Translations under genes and position numbers: made by a program
DNA from: Actinomycetes bacterium
Lineage (GTDB): Bacteria > Actinomycetota > Acidimicrobiia > Acidimicrobiales > Palsa-688
Length of the DNA stretch: 24,467 nt
NCBI GenBank assembly: GCA_021808425.1
Contig: JAKBBS010000032.1
Span: 1 to 24,467, forward strand
Direction of reading: 5' to 3'
In this document: in pieces, positions 16,513 to 24,467 of the stretch
How positions within the stretch are numbered: the stretch's first letter is position 1
How the letters are laid out: every line of letters starts with the position of its first letter
The notes under the pieces: model-generated
Databases searched by the model: none
Told to the model about the DNA's origin: nothing
The model's input: only the letters and a program-made list of their open reading frames with translations

Positions 16513-16528
16513 TAGCGTCGTGGGGGTG
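16513..16528 (+). promoter_or_regulatory. Leaderless-type promoter at the MBL hydrolase start
   Basis: TAGCGT at 16513-16518, then exactly 7 nt, then the GTG start at 16526. This is the spacing expected if transcription begins at the start codon. There is no Shine-Dalgarno sequence at a workable distance, and no convincing -35. Confidence 0.5.
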
Positions 16529-17242
16529 AAAGACGACGACCGTCTCTATTTCAGGCAACTCCTATCTGGACGCGACCACGCGCAGGGCGACGGACTGGCA
16601 GCCCAGATGGTCAATTTTTCCTACCTCGTTGGCGACAGGTCCACGTCCGAGGTTGTGGTCGTAGATCCCACTTACTCCGTGGATGACATTCTGGCGGTCG
16701 CAAACGCCGACGGGATGAACCTTGTCGGGGTGCTCGCAACCCACCACCACCCCGATCACGTGGGCGGGTCGATGATGGGCCACTCCATCGAAGGCCTTGC
16801 GCACCTGCTCGAGACGGTCTCCGTGCCGGTTCACGCAAACGCCAACGAGGTGATGTCGATCTGCAGGGTGACGGGCCTGGATCCCGGGGACGTGGTCGGC
16901 CATCACGGCGGCGACCAGGTGACTGTGGGTGAAGTGGAGGTCGAACTGCTGCACACGCCAGGTCACACACCTGGCAGTCAGTGCTTCCTGGTCGACGGTC
17001 GTTTGGTTGCGGGCGACACGCTATTCCTGTCCGGGTGCGGTCGGACGGATCTGCCGGGCGGCGACCCCGACGCAATGTACGACAGCCTACGCAGACTTGC
17101 CGGGCTTGCTGACACAACTGTTCTCTACCCCGGCCACCGCTACTCGCCGGCGTCTGCTGCGACGATGGCGGCGGTAAAGGAGACGAACCCGGTGCTCATG
17201 GCGAGCGGGAAGCCGTCCTGGCTTGCCACTTTCGGGGGATGA
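16526..17242 (+). CDS. Metallo-beta-lactamase-fold hydrolase (glyoxalase II / persulfide dioxygenase-like)
   Basis: The 238-residue protein has the complete metal-binding set of the family: 'THHHPDH' (His73, His75, Asp77, His78), His147 in 'HTPGHTPGS', Asp164 in 'AGDTLF' and His204 in 'YPGHR'. 'SGCGRTDLPGGDP' followed by 'MYDSL' resembles the ETHE1-type persulfide dioxygenases more than classical glyoxalase II ('CGRFF'), so a sulfur-oxidising role is possible; the general MBL fold is certain, the substrate is not. The frame is open well upstream, through the divergent pirin gene. I chose GTG 16526 because homology begins there and a TAGCGT hexamer lies 7 nt before it; GTG 16520 is an alternative. 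It is divergent from the pirin gene, with a 136-bp spacer. Confidence 0.88.
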   Translation: MKDDDRLYFRQLLSGRDHAQGDGLAAQMVNFSYLVGDRSTSEVVVVDPTYSVDDILAVANADGMNLVGVLATHHHPDHVGGSMMGHSIEGLAHLLETVSVPVHANANEVMSICRVTGLDPGDVVGHHGGDQVTVGEVEVELLHTPGHTPGSQCFLVDGRLVAGDTLFLSGCGRTDLPGGDPDAMYDSLRRLAGLADTTVLYPGHRYSPASAATMAAVKETNPVLMASGKPSWLATFGG

Positions 17243-17269
17243 AATGTGGCTGGGGATGAAAGATGGCTG
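17238..17269. repeat. Imperfect direct repeat between MBL hydrolase and glgX
   Basis: GATGAAATGTGGCTG (17238-17252) recurs as GATGAAAGATGGCTG (17255-17269) with two mismatches, a 17-bp step. A shorter echo (GATGGGCTG) follows at 17274-17282. The repeat begins on the hydrolase stop codon and fills part of the short convergent spacer. No terminator hairpin is clear here. Confidence 0.5.
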
Positions 17270-17312
17270 CGGCGGATGGGCTGCGGCAGAAGCGTAGCGC
17301 TGCTCGGTGTAG

Positions 17313-19445
<2,133 letters not shown>

Positions 19446-19448
<3 letters not shown>

Positions 19449-19461
19449 GGCGCCCAAGCTA
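19446..19461 (-). promoter_or_regulatory. Leaderless-type promoter at the glgX start
   Basis: On the minus strand TAGCTT (19461-19456) is followed by 7 nt (GGGCGCC) and then the TTG start at 19448-19446. No Shine-Dalgarno sequence is visible near either TTG candidate. The spacing equals that at 16513 and 20979. Confidence 0.45.
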
Positions 19462-19510
19462 GCGGCTGGGCCACACCGCGGGGATATCGAGGGGCCGAGC
19501 GTCTCGCGTC

Positions 19511-20599
19511 TCAGCCCCACCAAAACGCAGCACCGAGTATGGCGTACAAGGCGATGAGGGCGACCCCTTCGATCCACGTGAACTCTCCGTCGTAGATGAC
19601 GACGGTGACCACGAGGGTCGACACGCCGAGCGCCACGACAAGGAGCGGTGGGAAGACGAGCGTCAGCGGGGTCGGCCCTACCACGGAGCTCAGAAGAACC
19701 AGGACAGGTGTCAGCAGGAGAGCCACCTGCAGAGGGCTGTTGAGGGTGGTGCTGATGACGTACTCGGGCTTTGCGCGAAGCGCGAAGCGGATACCGACGG
19801 CGTTCTCGACCGCGTTCGAGGCGATAGCCACCACCACGAGTCCGGTGAAGGTTTGCGTCAGACCCAGGGTCTTGGTCGCTGTTTCGAGCGGCCCCACGAA
19901 CCAGTCAGCGGCGGCGGCTGCCGCGGCGCTCCCAAGGGCGAGGACTCCGATGGACAACGGCAGAGGCCAGGTTGAGTCCCTGGCCGGCCGGTCGCCGGCG
20001 GACGGCGTCGACGCCGTCGGCGAGTGCCGGAGGAAGTACGGGATGCTGGTCAGGTAGACGACGAGAAGGATGACTGCGAGACCCTTCGACAGGGTGGCGC
20101 TGTGCGCCGCTGCCGGCGAGCCGAGGCTGTGCGCCAGAGTGGGCACGAGCATCGAAGCGACGACGAGCAGGAGCATCGACGCTATGAGACGCGGCAGTTC
20201 AGGGTCGAAGCGCTGGGTGCCGTGGCGCAGGCCGCCCACGACGAATGCAAGGCCAAGCACAAGCAGGCTGTTGGCGAGGACGGACCCGACTAGGGCTGCC
20301 TGGACCACCCCGGTCAGGCCTTTCTGCAATGCGAAGATCCCCACGAACAGCTCGGGAAGGTTTCCAAGCGTAGATTGCAGCAACCCGGTCGGAGCGGGAC
20401 CTACCTTCTCGCCGACGGCGTCGATCGCCTCCCCGACCACGGCTGCCGTGCCCGCCAGTGCGAGGCCGGCGAACGTGAATCGCACGACAGCGCTGGAGCC
20501 GGCGATGACTGTCGCCCCGGCGATGGCCGTCAAGAGGGCGGCCACACCGAGGATGATTCGCTGCCTCGTTTCGAGTACGGCAAGGGCGGCTAGGGGCAT
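19511..20599 (-). CDS. CAX-type calcium (cation)/proton exchanger
   Basis: Membrane antiporter of the CaCA superfamily. The 362-residue protein is almost entirely hydrophobic, with about ten or eleven membrane segments in two homologous halves. The two ion-binding alpha repeats are visible: 'STLGNLPELFVG' with Glu83 in the first half and 'AIASNAVENAVG' with Glu265 in the second. The 'GNxPE' and 'SNAVEN' forms are typical of the CAX (VCX1/ChaA-like) family rather than Na+/Ca2+ exchangers. A polar loop (about 192-212) separates the halves. The ATG at 20599 lacks a clear ribosome binding site, so the start is approximate. It lies divergent to tRNA-Cys and upstream of glgX; the two need not be functionally linked. 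Confidence 0.92.
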   Translation of the reverse strand: MPLAALAVLETRQRIILGVAALLTAIAGATVIAGSSAVVRFTFAGLALAGTAAVVGEAIDAVGEKVGPAPTGLLQSTLGNLPELFVGIFALQKGLTGVVQAALVGSVLANSLLVLGLAFVVGGLRHGTQRFDPELPRLIASMLLLVVASMLVPTLAHSLGSPAAAHSATLSKGLAVILLVVYLTSIPYFLRHSPTASTPSAGDRPARDSTWPLPLSIGVLALGSAAAAAAADWFVGPLETATKTLGLTQTFTGLVVVAIASNAVENAVGIRFALRAKPEYVISTTLNSPLQVALLLTPVLVLLSSVVGPTPLTLVFPPLLVVALGVSTLVVTVVIYDGEFTWIEGVALIALYAILGAAFWWG

Positions 20600-20674
20600 G
20601 AGGCTGGCAGCGGCTCGTTTCGCTCGGCATGCGACGGACTGTTCTATCGGAGCTGGGAGAGGGGTCTGGGGAAT

Positions 20675-20680
20675 AGACTA
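20675..20680 (+). promoter_or_regulatory. Candidate -10 box for tRNA-Cys
   Basis: TAGACT ends 13 nt before the first base of tRNA-Cys, which would place the transcript start a few bases upstream of the mature 5' end. No good -35 hexamer is seen at 16-18 bp. Confidence 0.35.
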
Positions 20681-20693
20681 GGGTGGTCTGCCT

Positions 20694-20765
20694 GGCGGCG
20701 TGGCCGAGTGGTTTAGGCAAGGGCCTGCAAAGCCCTGTACAGCGGTTCGATTCCGCTCGCCGCCT
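20694..20765 (+). tRNA. tRNA-Cys (GCA)
   Basis: Full cloverleaf. The acceptor arms GGCGGCG (20694-20700) and CGCCGCC (20758-20764) pair perfectly, with discriminator T at 20765. The anticodon stem AGGGC/GCCCT (20720-20724 and 20732-20736) encloses the loop CTGCAAA with anticodon GCA at 20727-20729. The T arm AGCGG-TTCGATT-CCGCT is perfect. CCA is not encoded. It is on the plus strand, opposite to the exchanger gene. Confidence 0.97.
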
Positions 20766-20804
20766 CTGAGTTGTGTTCCTGTGGCTTCATCGGTGCGGCC
20801 GTGT

Positions 20805-20836
20805 GCCTTCGTGGCTTGGCGCCTTCGTGGCTTGGC
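20805..20836. repeat. Perfect 16-bp tandem duplication
   Basis: GCCTTCGTGGCTTGGC occurs twice in direct succession (20805-20820 and 20821-20836), 40 bp after tRNA-Cys and in non-coding sequence. Confidence 0.9.
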
Positions 20837-20843
20837 GGCGCTC

Positions 20844-20906
20844 CGAGACGTCTCGAAAAAACGATTGATACTTTATGCAGCTATAGCATGTATAAAGTAT
20901 CAATCG
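20844..20906. repeat. Nested palindromes: 12-bp palindrome, A6 run, 15-bp inverted repeat
   Basis: CGAGACGTCTCG (20844-20855) is a perfect palindrome. It is followed by six A (20856-20861). CGATTGATACTTTAT (20862-20876) is then repeated exactly inverted as ATAAAGTATCAATCG (20892-20906) around a 15-nt AT-rich loop. On the minus strand the 15-bp hairpin is followed directly by TTTTTT, which has the form of an intrinsic terminator facing the - direction. The AT-rich stem stands out from its GC-rich surroundings. A protein-binding or recombination site is the other possibility. Confidence 0.75.
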
Positions 20907-20978
20907 ATGTACAACAGTGCCGTTTGACAGACCGGCGTGGCCCGACTCTGATGGATTTTCGGGCGGAGCTCTGCAAGC

Positions 20979-20994
20979 TAGAGTTAGCGGGATG
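20979..20994 (+). promoter_or_regulatory. Leaderless-type promoter at the 161-residue unknown gene
   Basis: TAGAGT (20979-20984), then 7 nt (TAGCGGG), then ATG at 20992. The purine-rich GCGGG lies too close to the ATG to act as a normal ribosome binding site, so transcription starting at the ATG is the simpler reading. A TTGACA at 20924-20929 is too far away to serve this hexamer. Confidence 0.5.
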
Positions 20995-21477
20995 TCCTAT
21001 ACCGTGGATTTCAAGACGGTGTCGACTGTGGGGCTCGAGTCGTCGCCTGTTGCGACTGCACTCGCAGGCTTGCGGGCGAACGAGGCGCGCTACTTCCACA
21101 ACAAGTACAACCATGCCTTCACCGTCGAAGCAGCCAGCGCCGCGGACACGACGCTCGAACGGGTAACCCGGATCCTCAAAGAAGAGCGCGACATACAAAT
21201 AGCTTCTCGCCCGCTCGAGGCGACAAGCTTCCAGGTCGCGAACATCCGATGGGACTACGTCTTCTACGAAAGCGGTCTATCGATCAATGTCCTCTACACA
21301 ATCGATGACCCGAAGAAGCGCGCCGTCGGGTTCAAACTCTCCGAAGGCATGGAAGTCCCGGCGGAGTTGGCTGAGCGGTTCAAGTTCGCCCGCCAGAAGT
21401 CAACACTTGCGGGGACGATTCGCGGGTCCTTCTTCGTCATCAACAACGAGTACCCGAATGACAACTTCGGACCCTGA
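20992..21477 (+). CDS. Unrecognised 161-residue cytoplasmic protein
   Basis: I do not recognise the family. The protein has no signal peptide, membrane segment or cysteine. It opens 'MSYTVDFKTVSTVGLESS', continues with a polar helical part containing 'ANEARYFHNKYNHAF', and ends with several hydrophobic, beta-like stretches such as 'WDYVFYESGLSINVLYTI' and 'GSFFVINNEYPNDNF'. Composition suggests a mixed alpha/beta soluble protein. The frame extends 25 codons upstream, but ATG 20992 is preferred because a TAGAGT hexamer sits 7 nt before it. It lies between two tRNA genes on the same strand, 21 nt before tRNA-Val. The palindrome-rich region just upstream may regulate it; that is inference. Confidence 0.82.
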   Translation: MSYTVDFKTVSTVGLESSPVATALAGLRANEARYFHNKYNHAFTVEAASAADTTLERVTRILKEERDIQIASRPLEATSFQVANIRWDYVFYESGLSINVLYTIDDPKKRAVGFKLSEGMEVPAELAERFKFARQKSTLAGTIRGSFFVINNEYPNDNFGP

Positions 21478-21498
21478 TAACATCTCCTTCACAAGAGC

Positions 21499-21572
21499 GG
21501 GCGCATAGCTCAGTCGGTTAGAGCGCATGCATGACGCGCATGAGGTCGTGGGTTCGATTCCCTCTGCGCCCA
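21499..21572 (+). tRNA. tRNA-Val (GAC)
   Basis: The acceptor arms GGGCGCA (21499-21505) and TGCGCCC (21565-21571) pair perfectly, with discriminator A at 21572. The anticodon stem CATGC/GCATG (21526-21530 and 21538-21542) encloses ATGACGC with anticodon GAC at 21533-21535. The T arm is GTGGG-TTCGATT-CCCTC, which leaves a T-T mismatch at its second pair (21549 with 21563). CCA is not encoded. Confidence 0.95.
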
Positions 21573-21598
21573 CTCGTACGAGATCCACATGGGCTCGG

Positions 21599-22576
21599 TC
21601 AAGCGAGAATTGCATTGAGACGGTGGCCGAGACGCCGGGAGGCGCCCGCAGTGAGCACGTCAGTGACCGAGGCCGCAAGAGCATGAGGTGGCGGGATGAC
21701 GTCTTTCACCCATCGTGAGACCACGCCGGCGTCCATCCACGCAGCGACAGCGGAACACGGAAGCCAGGGGCAAGCTTCCTCCGGGAATGTTTGCCGAAGG
21801 CGGCCAGGCGAGCGCGACTGCAGTTCGATTGGCACTGGCGCCTTTGCTGCATCGAGGCGAAGCAGTTCCCAGGCATTGCTGGAGCCTCCGGGTGCCCGGC
21901 CTGCTGGCGGCAGCTCATACCAGTAGGAAGGCAGGCTGGGAACCGCTTGCAGCGCCTCGGACCACGATAGCTTGTGGTGACGGCGGTTGGCGAGCTTTCG
22001 GATGTTTGCCACCCAAATGGGTGCCTCGAGAATCGAAGGCCACGCGGTCGGATGCGGCGTAGGTACTCCGACGGCGCGTCTGAGACAGTCAAGGAGGCGC
22101 CCCTCGCTCGGTGCTGGAAGACCAGCCGGGCTCAGGCCTGCAGTCGCAAACCAACCGACGCTGCCGCAGCGCGCAACGACGCACGCAAGCTCGACACGGC
22201 CGGTCCCGAGCGATGTGAGGTCGGCGGACGGCTCCACGGAAGGATCGAGAGACCGTATGTTGCCCGTGGCCACAACGGCGATGGCGTTTGAGTGCGGAAG
22301 AGCGCTGTACCCCACGAGCTCGGTGTACTCGTCGAGAAGAAGCTCGCCGAATCCGGCTGATTCGCCAAGGATGAGCTCGCCTTCGGGAAGGCGAAGCTCC
22401 GCTAGTACCGGGTGCCCGCTCGCACGGGCTCGGCGCAGGTGTCGACGGAGAAGGCAACGGGCGATCTCGTTCAAGGTGTCCTGACGGTCGGATCCCGCTG
22501 AAGTGCCACTGGAAGTCGTTCGACTGCCGGTGACCACCGCAGCGTCGGCTTTCTCGTATTCACAGTCTGAGTCCAT
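21599..22576 (-). CDS. Unrecognised 325-residue protein
   Basis: Function unknown to me. The ATG start has a good GGGAG six bases upstream, and the frame is long and uninterrupted, so the gene is likely real. The first 30 residues are polar and probably disordered. A central part (about 55-150) has hydrophobic strands such as 'ELVGYSALPHSNAIAVVATG' and 'VELACVVARCGSVGWFA'. Then comes 'LLDCLRRAVGVPTPHPTAWPSILEAPIWVANI' in two pieces ('LLDCLRRAVGVPTPHP' and 'SILEAPIWVANI'), a Pro-containing helical pattern that I associate only loosely with actinobacterial proteins of unknown function. No signal peptide or catalytic motif is visible. It lies 102 nt downstream of the diguanylate cyclase on the same strand and converges with tRNA-Val. 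Confidence 0.78.
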   Translation of the reverse strand: MDSDCEYEKADAAVVTGSRTTSSGTSAGSDRQDTLNEIARCLLRRHLRRARASGHPVLAELRLPEGELILGESAGFGELLLDEYTELVGYSALPHSNAIAVVATGNIRSLDPSVEPSADLTSLGTGRVELACVVARCGSVGWFATAGLSPAGLPAPSEGRLLDCLRRAVGVPTPHPTAWPSILEAPIWVANIRKLANRRHHKLSWSEALQAVPSLPSYWYELPPAGRAPGGSSNAWELLRLDAAKAPVPIELQSRSPGRLRQTFPEEACPWLPCSAVAAWMDAGVVSRWVKDVIPPPHALAASVTDVLTAGASRRLGHRLNAILA

Positions 22577-22651
22577 CTGGCGCTCCCTCGTCGCTTCGAA
22601 GTGGGCGGCGCCGAAACCCAGTCACATCCGAGGTGCCCTGCGGGACTACCT

Positions 22652-22688
22652 TAGCCGTATAGGCTATTTCATGTCAACCTATGGTTGA
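22652..22688. promoter_or_regulatory. Two short dyads between the GGDEF gene and the 325-residue gene
   Basis: TAGCC-GTATA-GGCTA (22652-22666) and TCAACC-TAT-GGTTGA (22674-22688) lie in a locally AT-rich patch. The second spans the stop codon of the upstream diguanylate cyclase. They are upstream of the 325-residue gene and could be operator half-sites or a weak terminator. Their length is too small to decide. Confidence 0.3.
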
Positions 22689-23914
22689 ACACCTTCCGCT
22701 GGAATCCAGTCGGATGACCTCCTGCCAGAAGCAAGGAGCTTCTCGAGCGCCGTGCGCAAGGACTCGATGCTTTCCTTGAGCGCCGCTATGCCGTCTAGAA
22801 GTGACAGCCGCTCCCCGGATCCGACGGTCGGCCCTAGCCTCGAGGATGCGGCCGCGTCAGCGAGGACGCTGCCGCCTTCGGATCGAGAGCCGCCTGCGCG
22901 GCGGTCTGCGACACGTCGCTCCGGCGGTGAATCCGGCGATACGGGCGGCCTTAGCGTGGCGGGCCCTGCGAGCGGGGCAATACGCACATCGGAACTACCC
23001 AAAGCAGTTGGTAGCCCCGGCGACGCCATCCGTTGTGGGCCTCGACGGGAGTGCTTCACCGAGTACATCGCGCGGTCGGCGCGATCGATCAGCTCGCTCG
23101 CCGACAGGTGCCCTTCGAGGTCAACGGCAGCTCCTACGGAGGCGGTAACCGCCCATCGCTCGCCTTCGAGCTCGACCGAGTCTGCTAGCGCAGACGCGAT
23201 CCGACTCGCAACCACTTCCGCCTGCTCCTCCTCGCCCAGGCCCTCGCAGAGGACAGCGAACTCATCCCCGCCGATGCGCGCTACGAGGTCGGCAGAGCGC
23301 ACAGCGTGACGCAGCCTTGCTCCGACTGCGGACAGGACTCGGTCACCCATGGCGTGGCCGGCCCGGTCGTTCACACCCTTGAAGCCGTCGAGGTCGACGT
23401 AGACGACACCGACGCGGTGCGCAGAGCGCTGGTTTCGAAGCAGCGCCTGGTCTATGGCCTCCATGAAATGACGTCGGTTGAACAGTCCGGTGAGCGGGTC
23501 GTGCGTTGCGAGGTGATAGAGATCCGCCTGGCGGGCGTAGTCGTCGTCGACGTCGGCTGCCGCCACGGCGAGCATCGACACGCCAGCCACCGCGTGGCGG
23601 CTGATCCACCATCGAACCCAACGACGGTTCTGCGGCCGGCCTATCTGGTGGTCCTCACTCAAGTTTGCGGAGTGAGCGGCTACCTCGCGGAGGCTCGCGA
23701 GGAGCCTCGGCCGTGTCTCGGTACTCAACGCATCCAGCCAGCCGGAACCGAGCGACGCTTCGTAGCCGATCCCGGACAGTTCGCACCAACGCTGGTTCAC
23801 TGACAGCGCTGAACCCGAGCTGTCGGTGATGAGCATGGCAAAGGGCACCAAGTCAAGCGCCGCTGTGATCGTCGTGGGGACCTGACCTTGCATATCCCTA
23901 CGGGTGTCGGCCAC
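22679..23914 (-). CDS. PAS-GGDEF diguanylate cyclase
   Basis: Makes cyclic di-GMP from two GTP. The 411-residue protein has a PAS sensor (about 15-120, opening 'LVPFAMLITDSSGSALSVN'), then a GGDEF domain (about 130-290) with 'THDPLTGLFNRRHF', an intact GGDEF active site at 215-219, and a product-inhibition I-site RxxD at 206-209 (RSAD), five residues before it. Residues 290-365 are a Pro/Ser/Arg-rich linker. A short amphipathic, probably coiled-coil helix follows (about 370-402, 'ALKESIESLRTALEKLL'). No membrane segment is present, so it is cytoplasmic. The GTG start at 23914 has GGAG seven bases upstream; ATG 23893 is an alternative with a poorer site. No EAL partner domain is present. Confidence 0.94.
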   Translation of the reverse strand: MADTRRDMQGQVPTTITAALDLVPFAMLITDSSGSALSVNQRWCELSGIGYEASLGSGWLDALSTETRPRLLASLREVAAHSANLSEDHQIGRPQNRRWVRWWISRHAVAGVSMLAVAAADVDDDYARQADLYHLATHDPLTGLFNRRHFMEAIDQALLRNQRSAHRVGVVYVDLDGFKGVNDRAGHAMGDRVLSAVGARLRHAVRSADLVARIGGDEFAVLCEGLGEEEQAEVVASRIASALADSVELEGERWAVTASVGAAVDLEGHLSASELIDRADRAMYSVKHSRRGPQRMASPGLPTALGSSDVRIAPLAGPATLRPPVSPDSPPERRVADRRAGGSRSEGGSVLADAAASSRLGPTVGSGERLSLLDGIAALKESIESLRTALEKLLASGRRSSDWIPAEGVQP

Positions 23915-24262
23915 TTCTCGCTCCCGCTCGACTTACGCTGCCTTGGTCAATCCGATGTTAGACCTGACCTGGGACTCGTCACCACGGTTTCGGCTTCAGA
24001 TGGCGTCATACCATCCGATTCAGGAAAATTCGGCAACAGCCACGGGCCGAAGAAACGTTCGTCCACGACGCTTGCTCGGCGAGCCAACGAAGCTTCACAT
24101 CCTGTTAACGGCGAATCCGTCGATCGGTCAGTGCGGCGTGCTAACTTTGCCGCCAGCTCGAAAGCACACTAACGGCTCCTGAGGGTATCAAGAGTTCTCG
24201 GCGATGTCCTGTCGGGCTTGGACAACGAAGTTCAAAACATTCTCACTAGCTGGGGGTTATAT
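23915..24262. other. Divergent intergenic region with two short hairpins
   Basis: This 348-bp stretch separates the diguanylate cyclase (-) from the permease (+). No reading frame with a plausible start and protein-like composition stands out. TTCGGC (24029-24034) pairs with GCCGAA (24046-24051) across 11 nt, and GCTCG-G-CGAGC (24074-24084) is a compact dyad. GCGGC/GCCGC (24133-24137 and 24149-24153) is a weaker one. None is followed by a T-run. I do not recognise a riboswitch. Promoters for both flanking genes must lie here, but I cannot assign them. Confidence 0.5.
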
Positions 24263-24467
24263 ATGGCAATTTCAGAAAGATCGGGCAACGAGCTTTCACT
24301 CGATTTCGAGGGGATGCAACGTGACGCCTCGTTCTTCGATCTGATTTGGGCGTCGGAGGGCTCGATCATCGGATCGGGGTGGTTATTCGGCGCGTTGACG
24401 GCCGCGACGCTCGCGGGCCCGGCGGTGATCATCTCCTGGATCATCGCCTCGGTGATTATCATCATCT
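24263..24467 (+). CDS. APC-family amino acid permease, N-terminal fragment (cut by window end)
   Basis: Only the first 68 codons are inside the window and no stop is reached. After a polar cytoplasmic N-terminus of about 23 residues comes the first membrane segment with 'ASEGSIIGSGWLFGALTAA', the signature glycine-rich unwound helix of amino acid-polyamine-organocation transporters, followed by the beginning of a second hydrophobic segment ('AVIISWIIASVIIII'). The ATG at 24263 has GGGGG six bases upstream. Substrate cannot be told from the fragment; the motif form resembles bacterial amino acid/proton symporters. It is divergent from the diguanylate cyclase gene. Confidence 0.85.
   Translation, partial: MAISERSGNELSLDFEGMQRDASFFDLIWASEGSIIGSGWLFGALTAATLAGPAVIISWIIASVIIII

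Noticed and set aside
20877..20900. Similarity of the loop (TATAGCATGTATA) to loxP or dif-type recombination sites
   Set aside because: The likeness is limited to a short AT-rich core, the arm lengths and spacer do not match either site, and no recombinase gene is present.
24001..24180. Possible riboswitch in the divergent spacer before the permease
   Set aside because: Only short unconnected hairpins are visible and no known aptamer consensus could be recognised by eye.
24232..24465. Open frame on the - strand at the window end
   Set aside because: The + strand frame from 24263 encodes an unmistakable permease N-terminus with a good ribosome binding site; the - strand frame is its shadow.

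Overview
The window looks like chromosomal DNA from a high-GC actinobacterium. An acidimicrobial (Acidimicrobiia) origin is my guess from gene style, not a demonstrated placement. Supporting signs are many GTG/TTG starts, apparently leaderless genes, actinobacterial-type GlgX, pirin and SNF2 proteins, and a hopanoid operon that loosely recalls the Streptomyces arrangement. I see no plasmid, phage or insertion-sequence genes.

Layout. (1) Positions 2-3714, + strand: a large SNF2-family helicase whose 5' end lies outside the window, overlapped by a 90-residue basic protein. (2) 3832-4056, - strand: a solitary translation initiation factor IF-1 gene that seems to start at CTG. (3) 4131-15350, - strand: the centrepiece, a hopanoid operon. 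In transcription order it holds a dual-HTH (MerR-like plus TetR) regulator, hpnC, hpnD, hpnE, an E-polyprenyl diphosphate synthase, shc, an hpnG-ispH fusion, hpnH and an hpnO-type aminotransferase. From hpnC onward every junction is a 1- or 4-nt stop/start overlap. (4) 15436-17242: a pirin and a divergently transcribed metallo-beta-lactamase-fold hydrolase. (5) 17313-20599, - strand: a CAX-type cation/proton exchanger followed by the glycogen debranching enzyme GlgX. (6) 20694-21572, + strand: tRNA-Cys(GCA), a repeat- and palindrome-rich spacer, an unrecognised 161-residue protein with a leaderless-type start, and tRNA-Val(GAC). (7) 21599-23914, - strand: an unrecognised 325-residue protein downstream of a PAS-GGDEF diguanylate cyclase. 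(8) 24263 to the end, + strand: the N-terminus of an APC-family amino acid permease, cut by the window edge.

How the genes work together. IspH makes IPP/DMAPP. The polyprenyl synthase extends these to (presumably) farnesyl diphosphate. HpnC, HpnD and HpnE convert farnesyl diphosphate to squalene, and Shc cyclises squalene to hopene. HpnH adds an adenosyl group from SAM, the HpnG domain removes adenine, and the HpnO-like enzyme aminates the side chain to give aminobacteriohopanetriol. The operon therefore encodes a nearly self-contained route from the last step of the MEP pathway to a C35 amino-hopanoid, probably under control of the regulator at its head.

The most interesting points are the single-polypeptide joining of the first isoprenoid building-block enzyme to a late hopanoid side-chain enzyme, the two-HTH regulator, the CTG start of infA, a repeated 'TAGNNT + 7 nt + start codon' pattern, and the nested palindromes beside tRNA-Cys.
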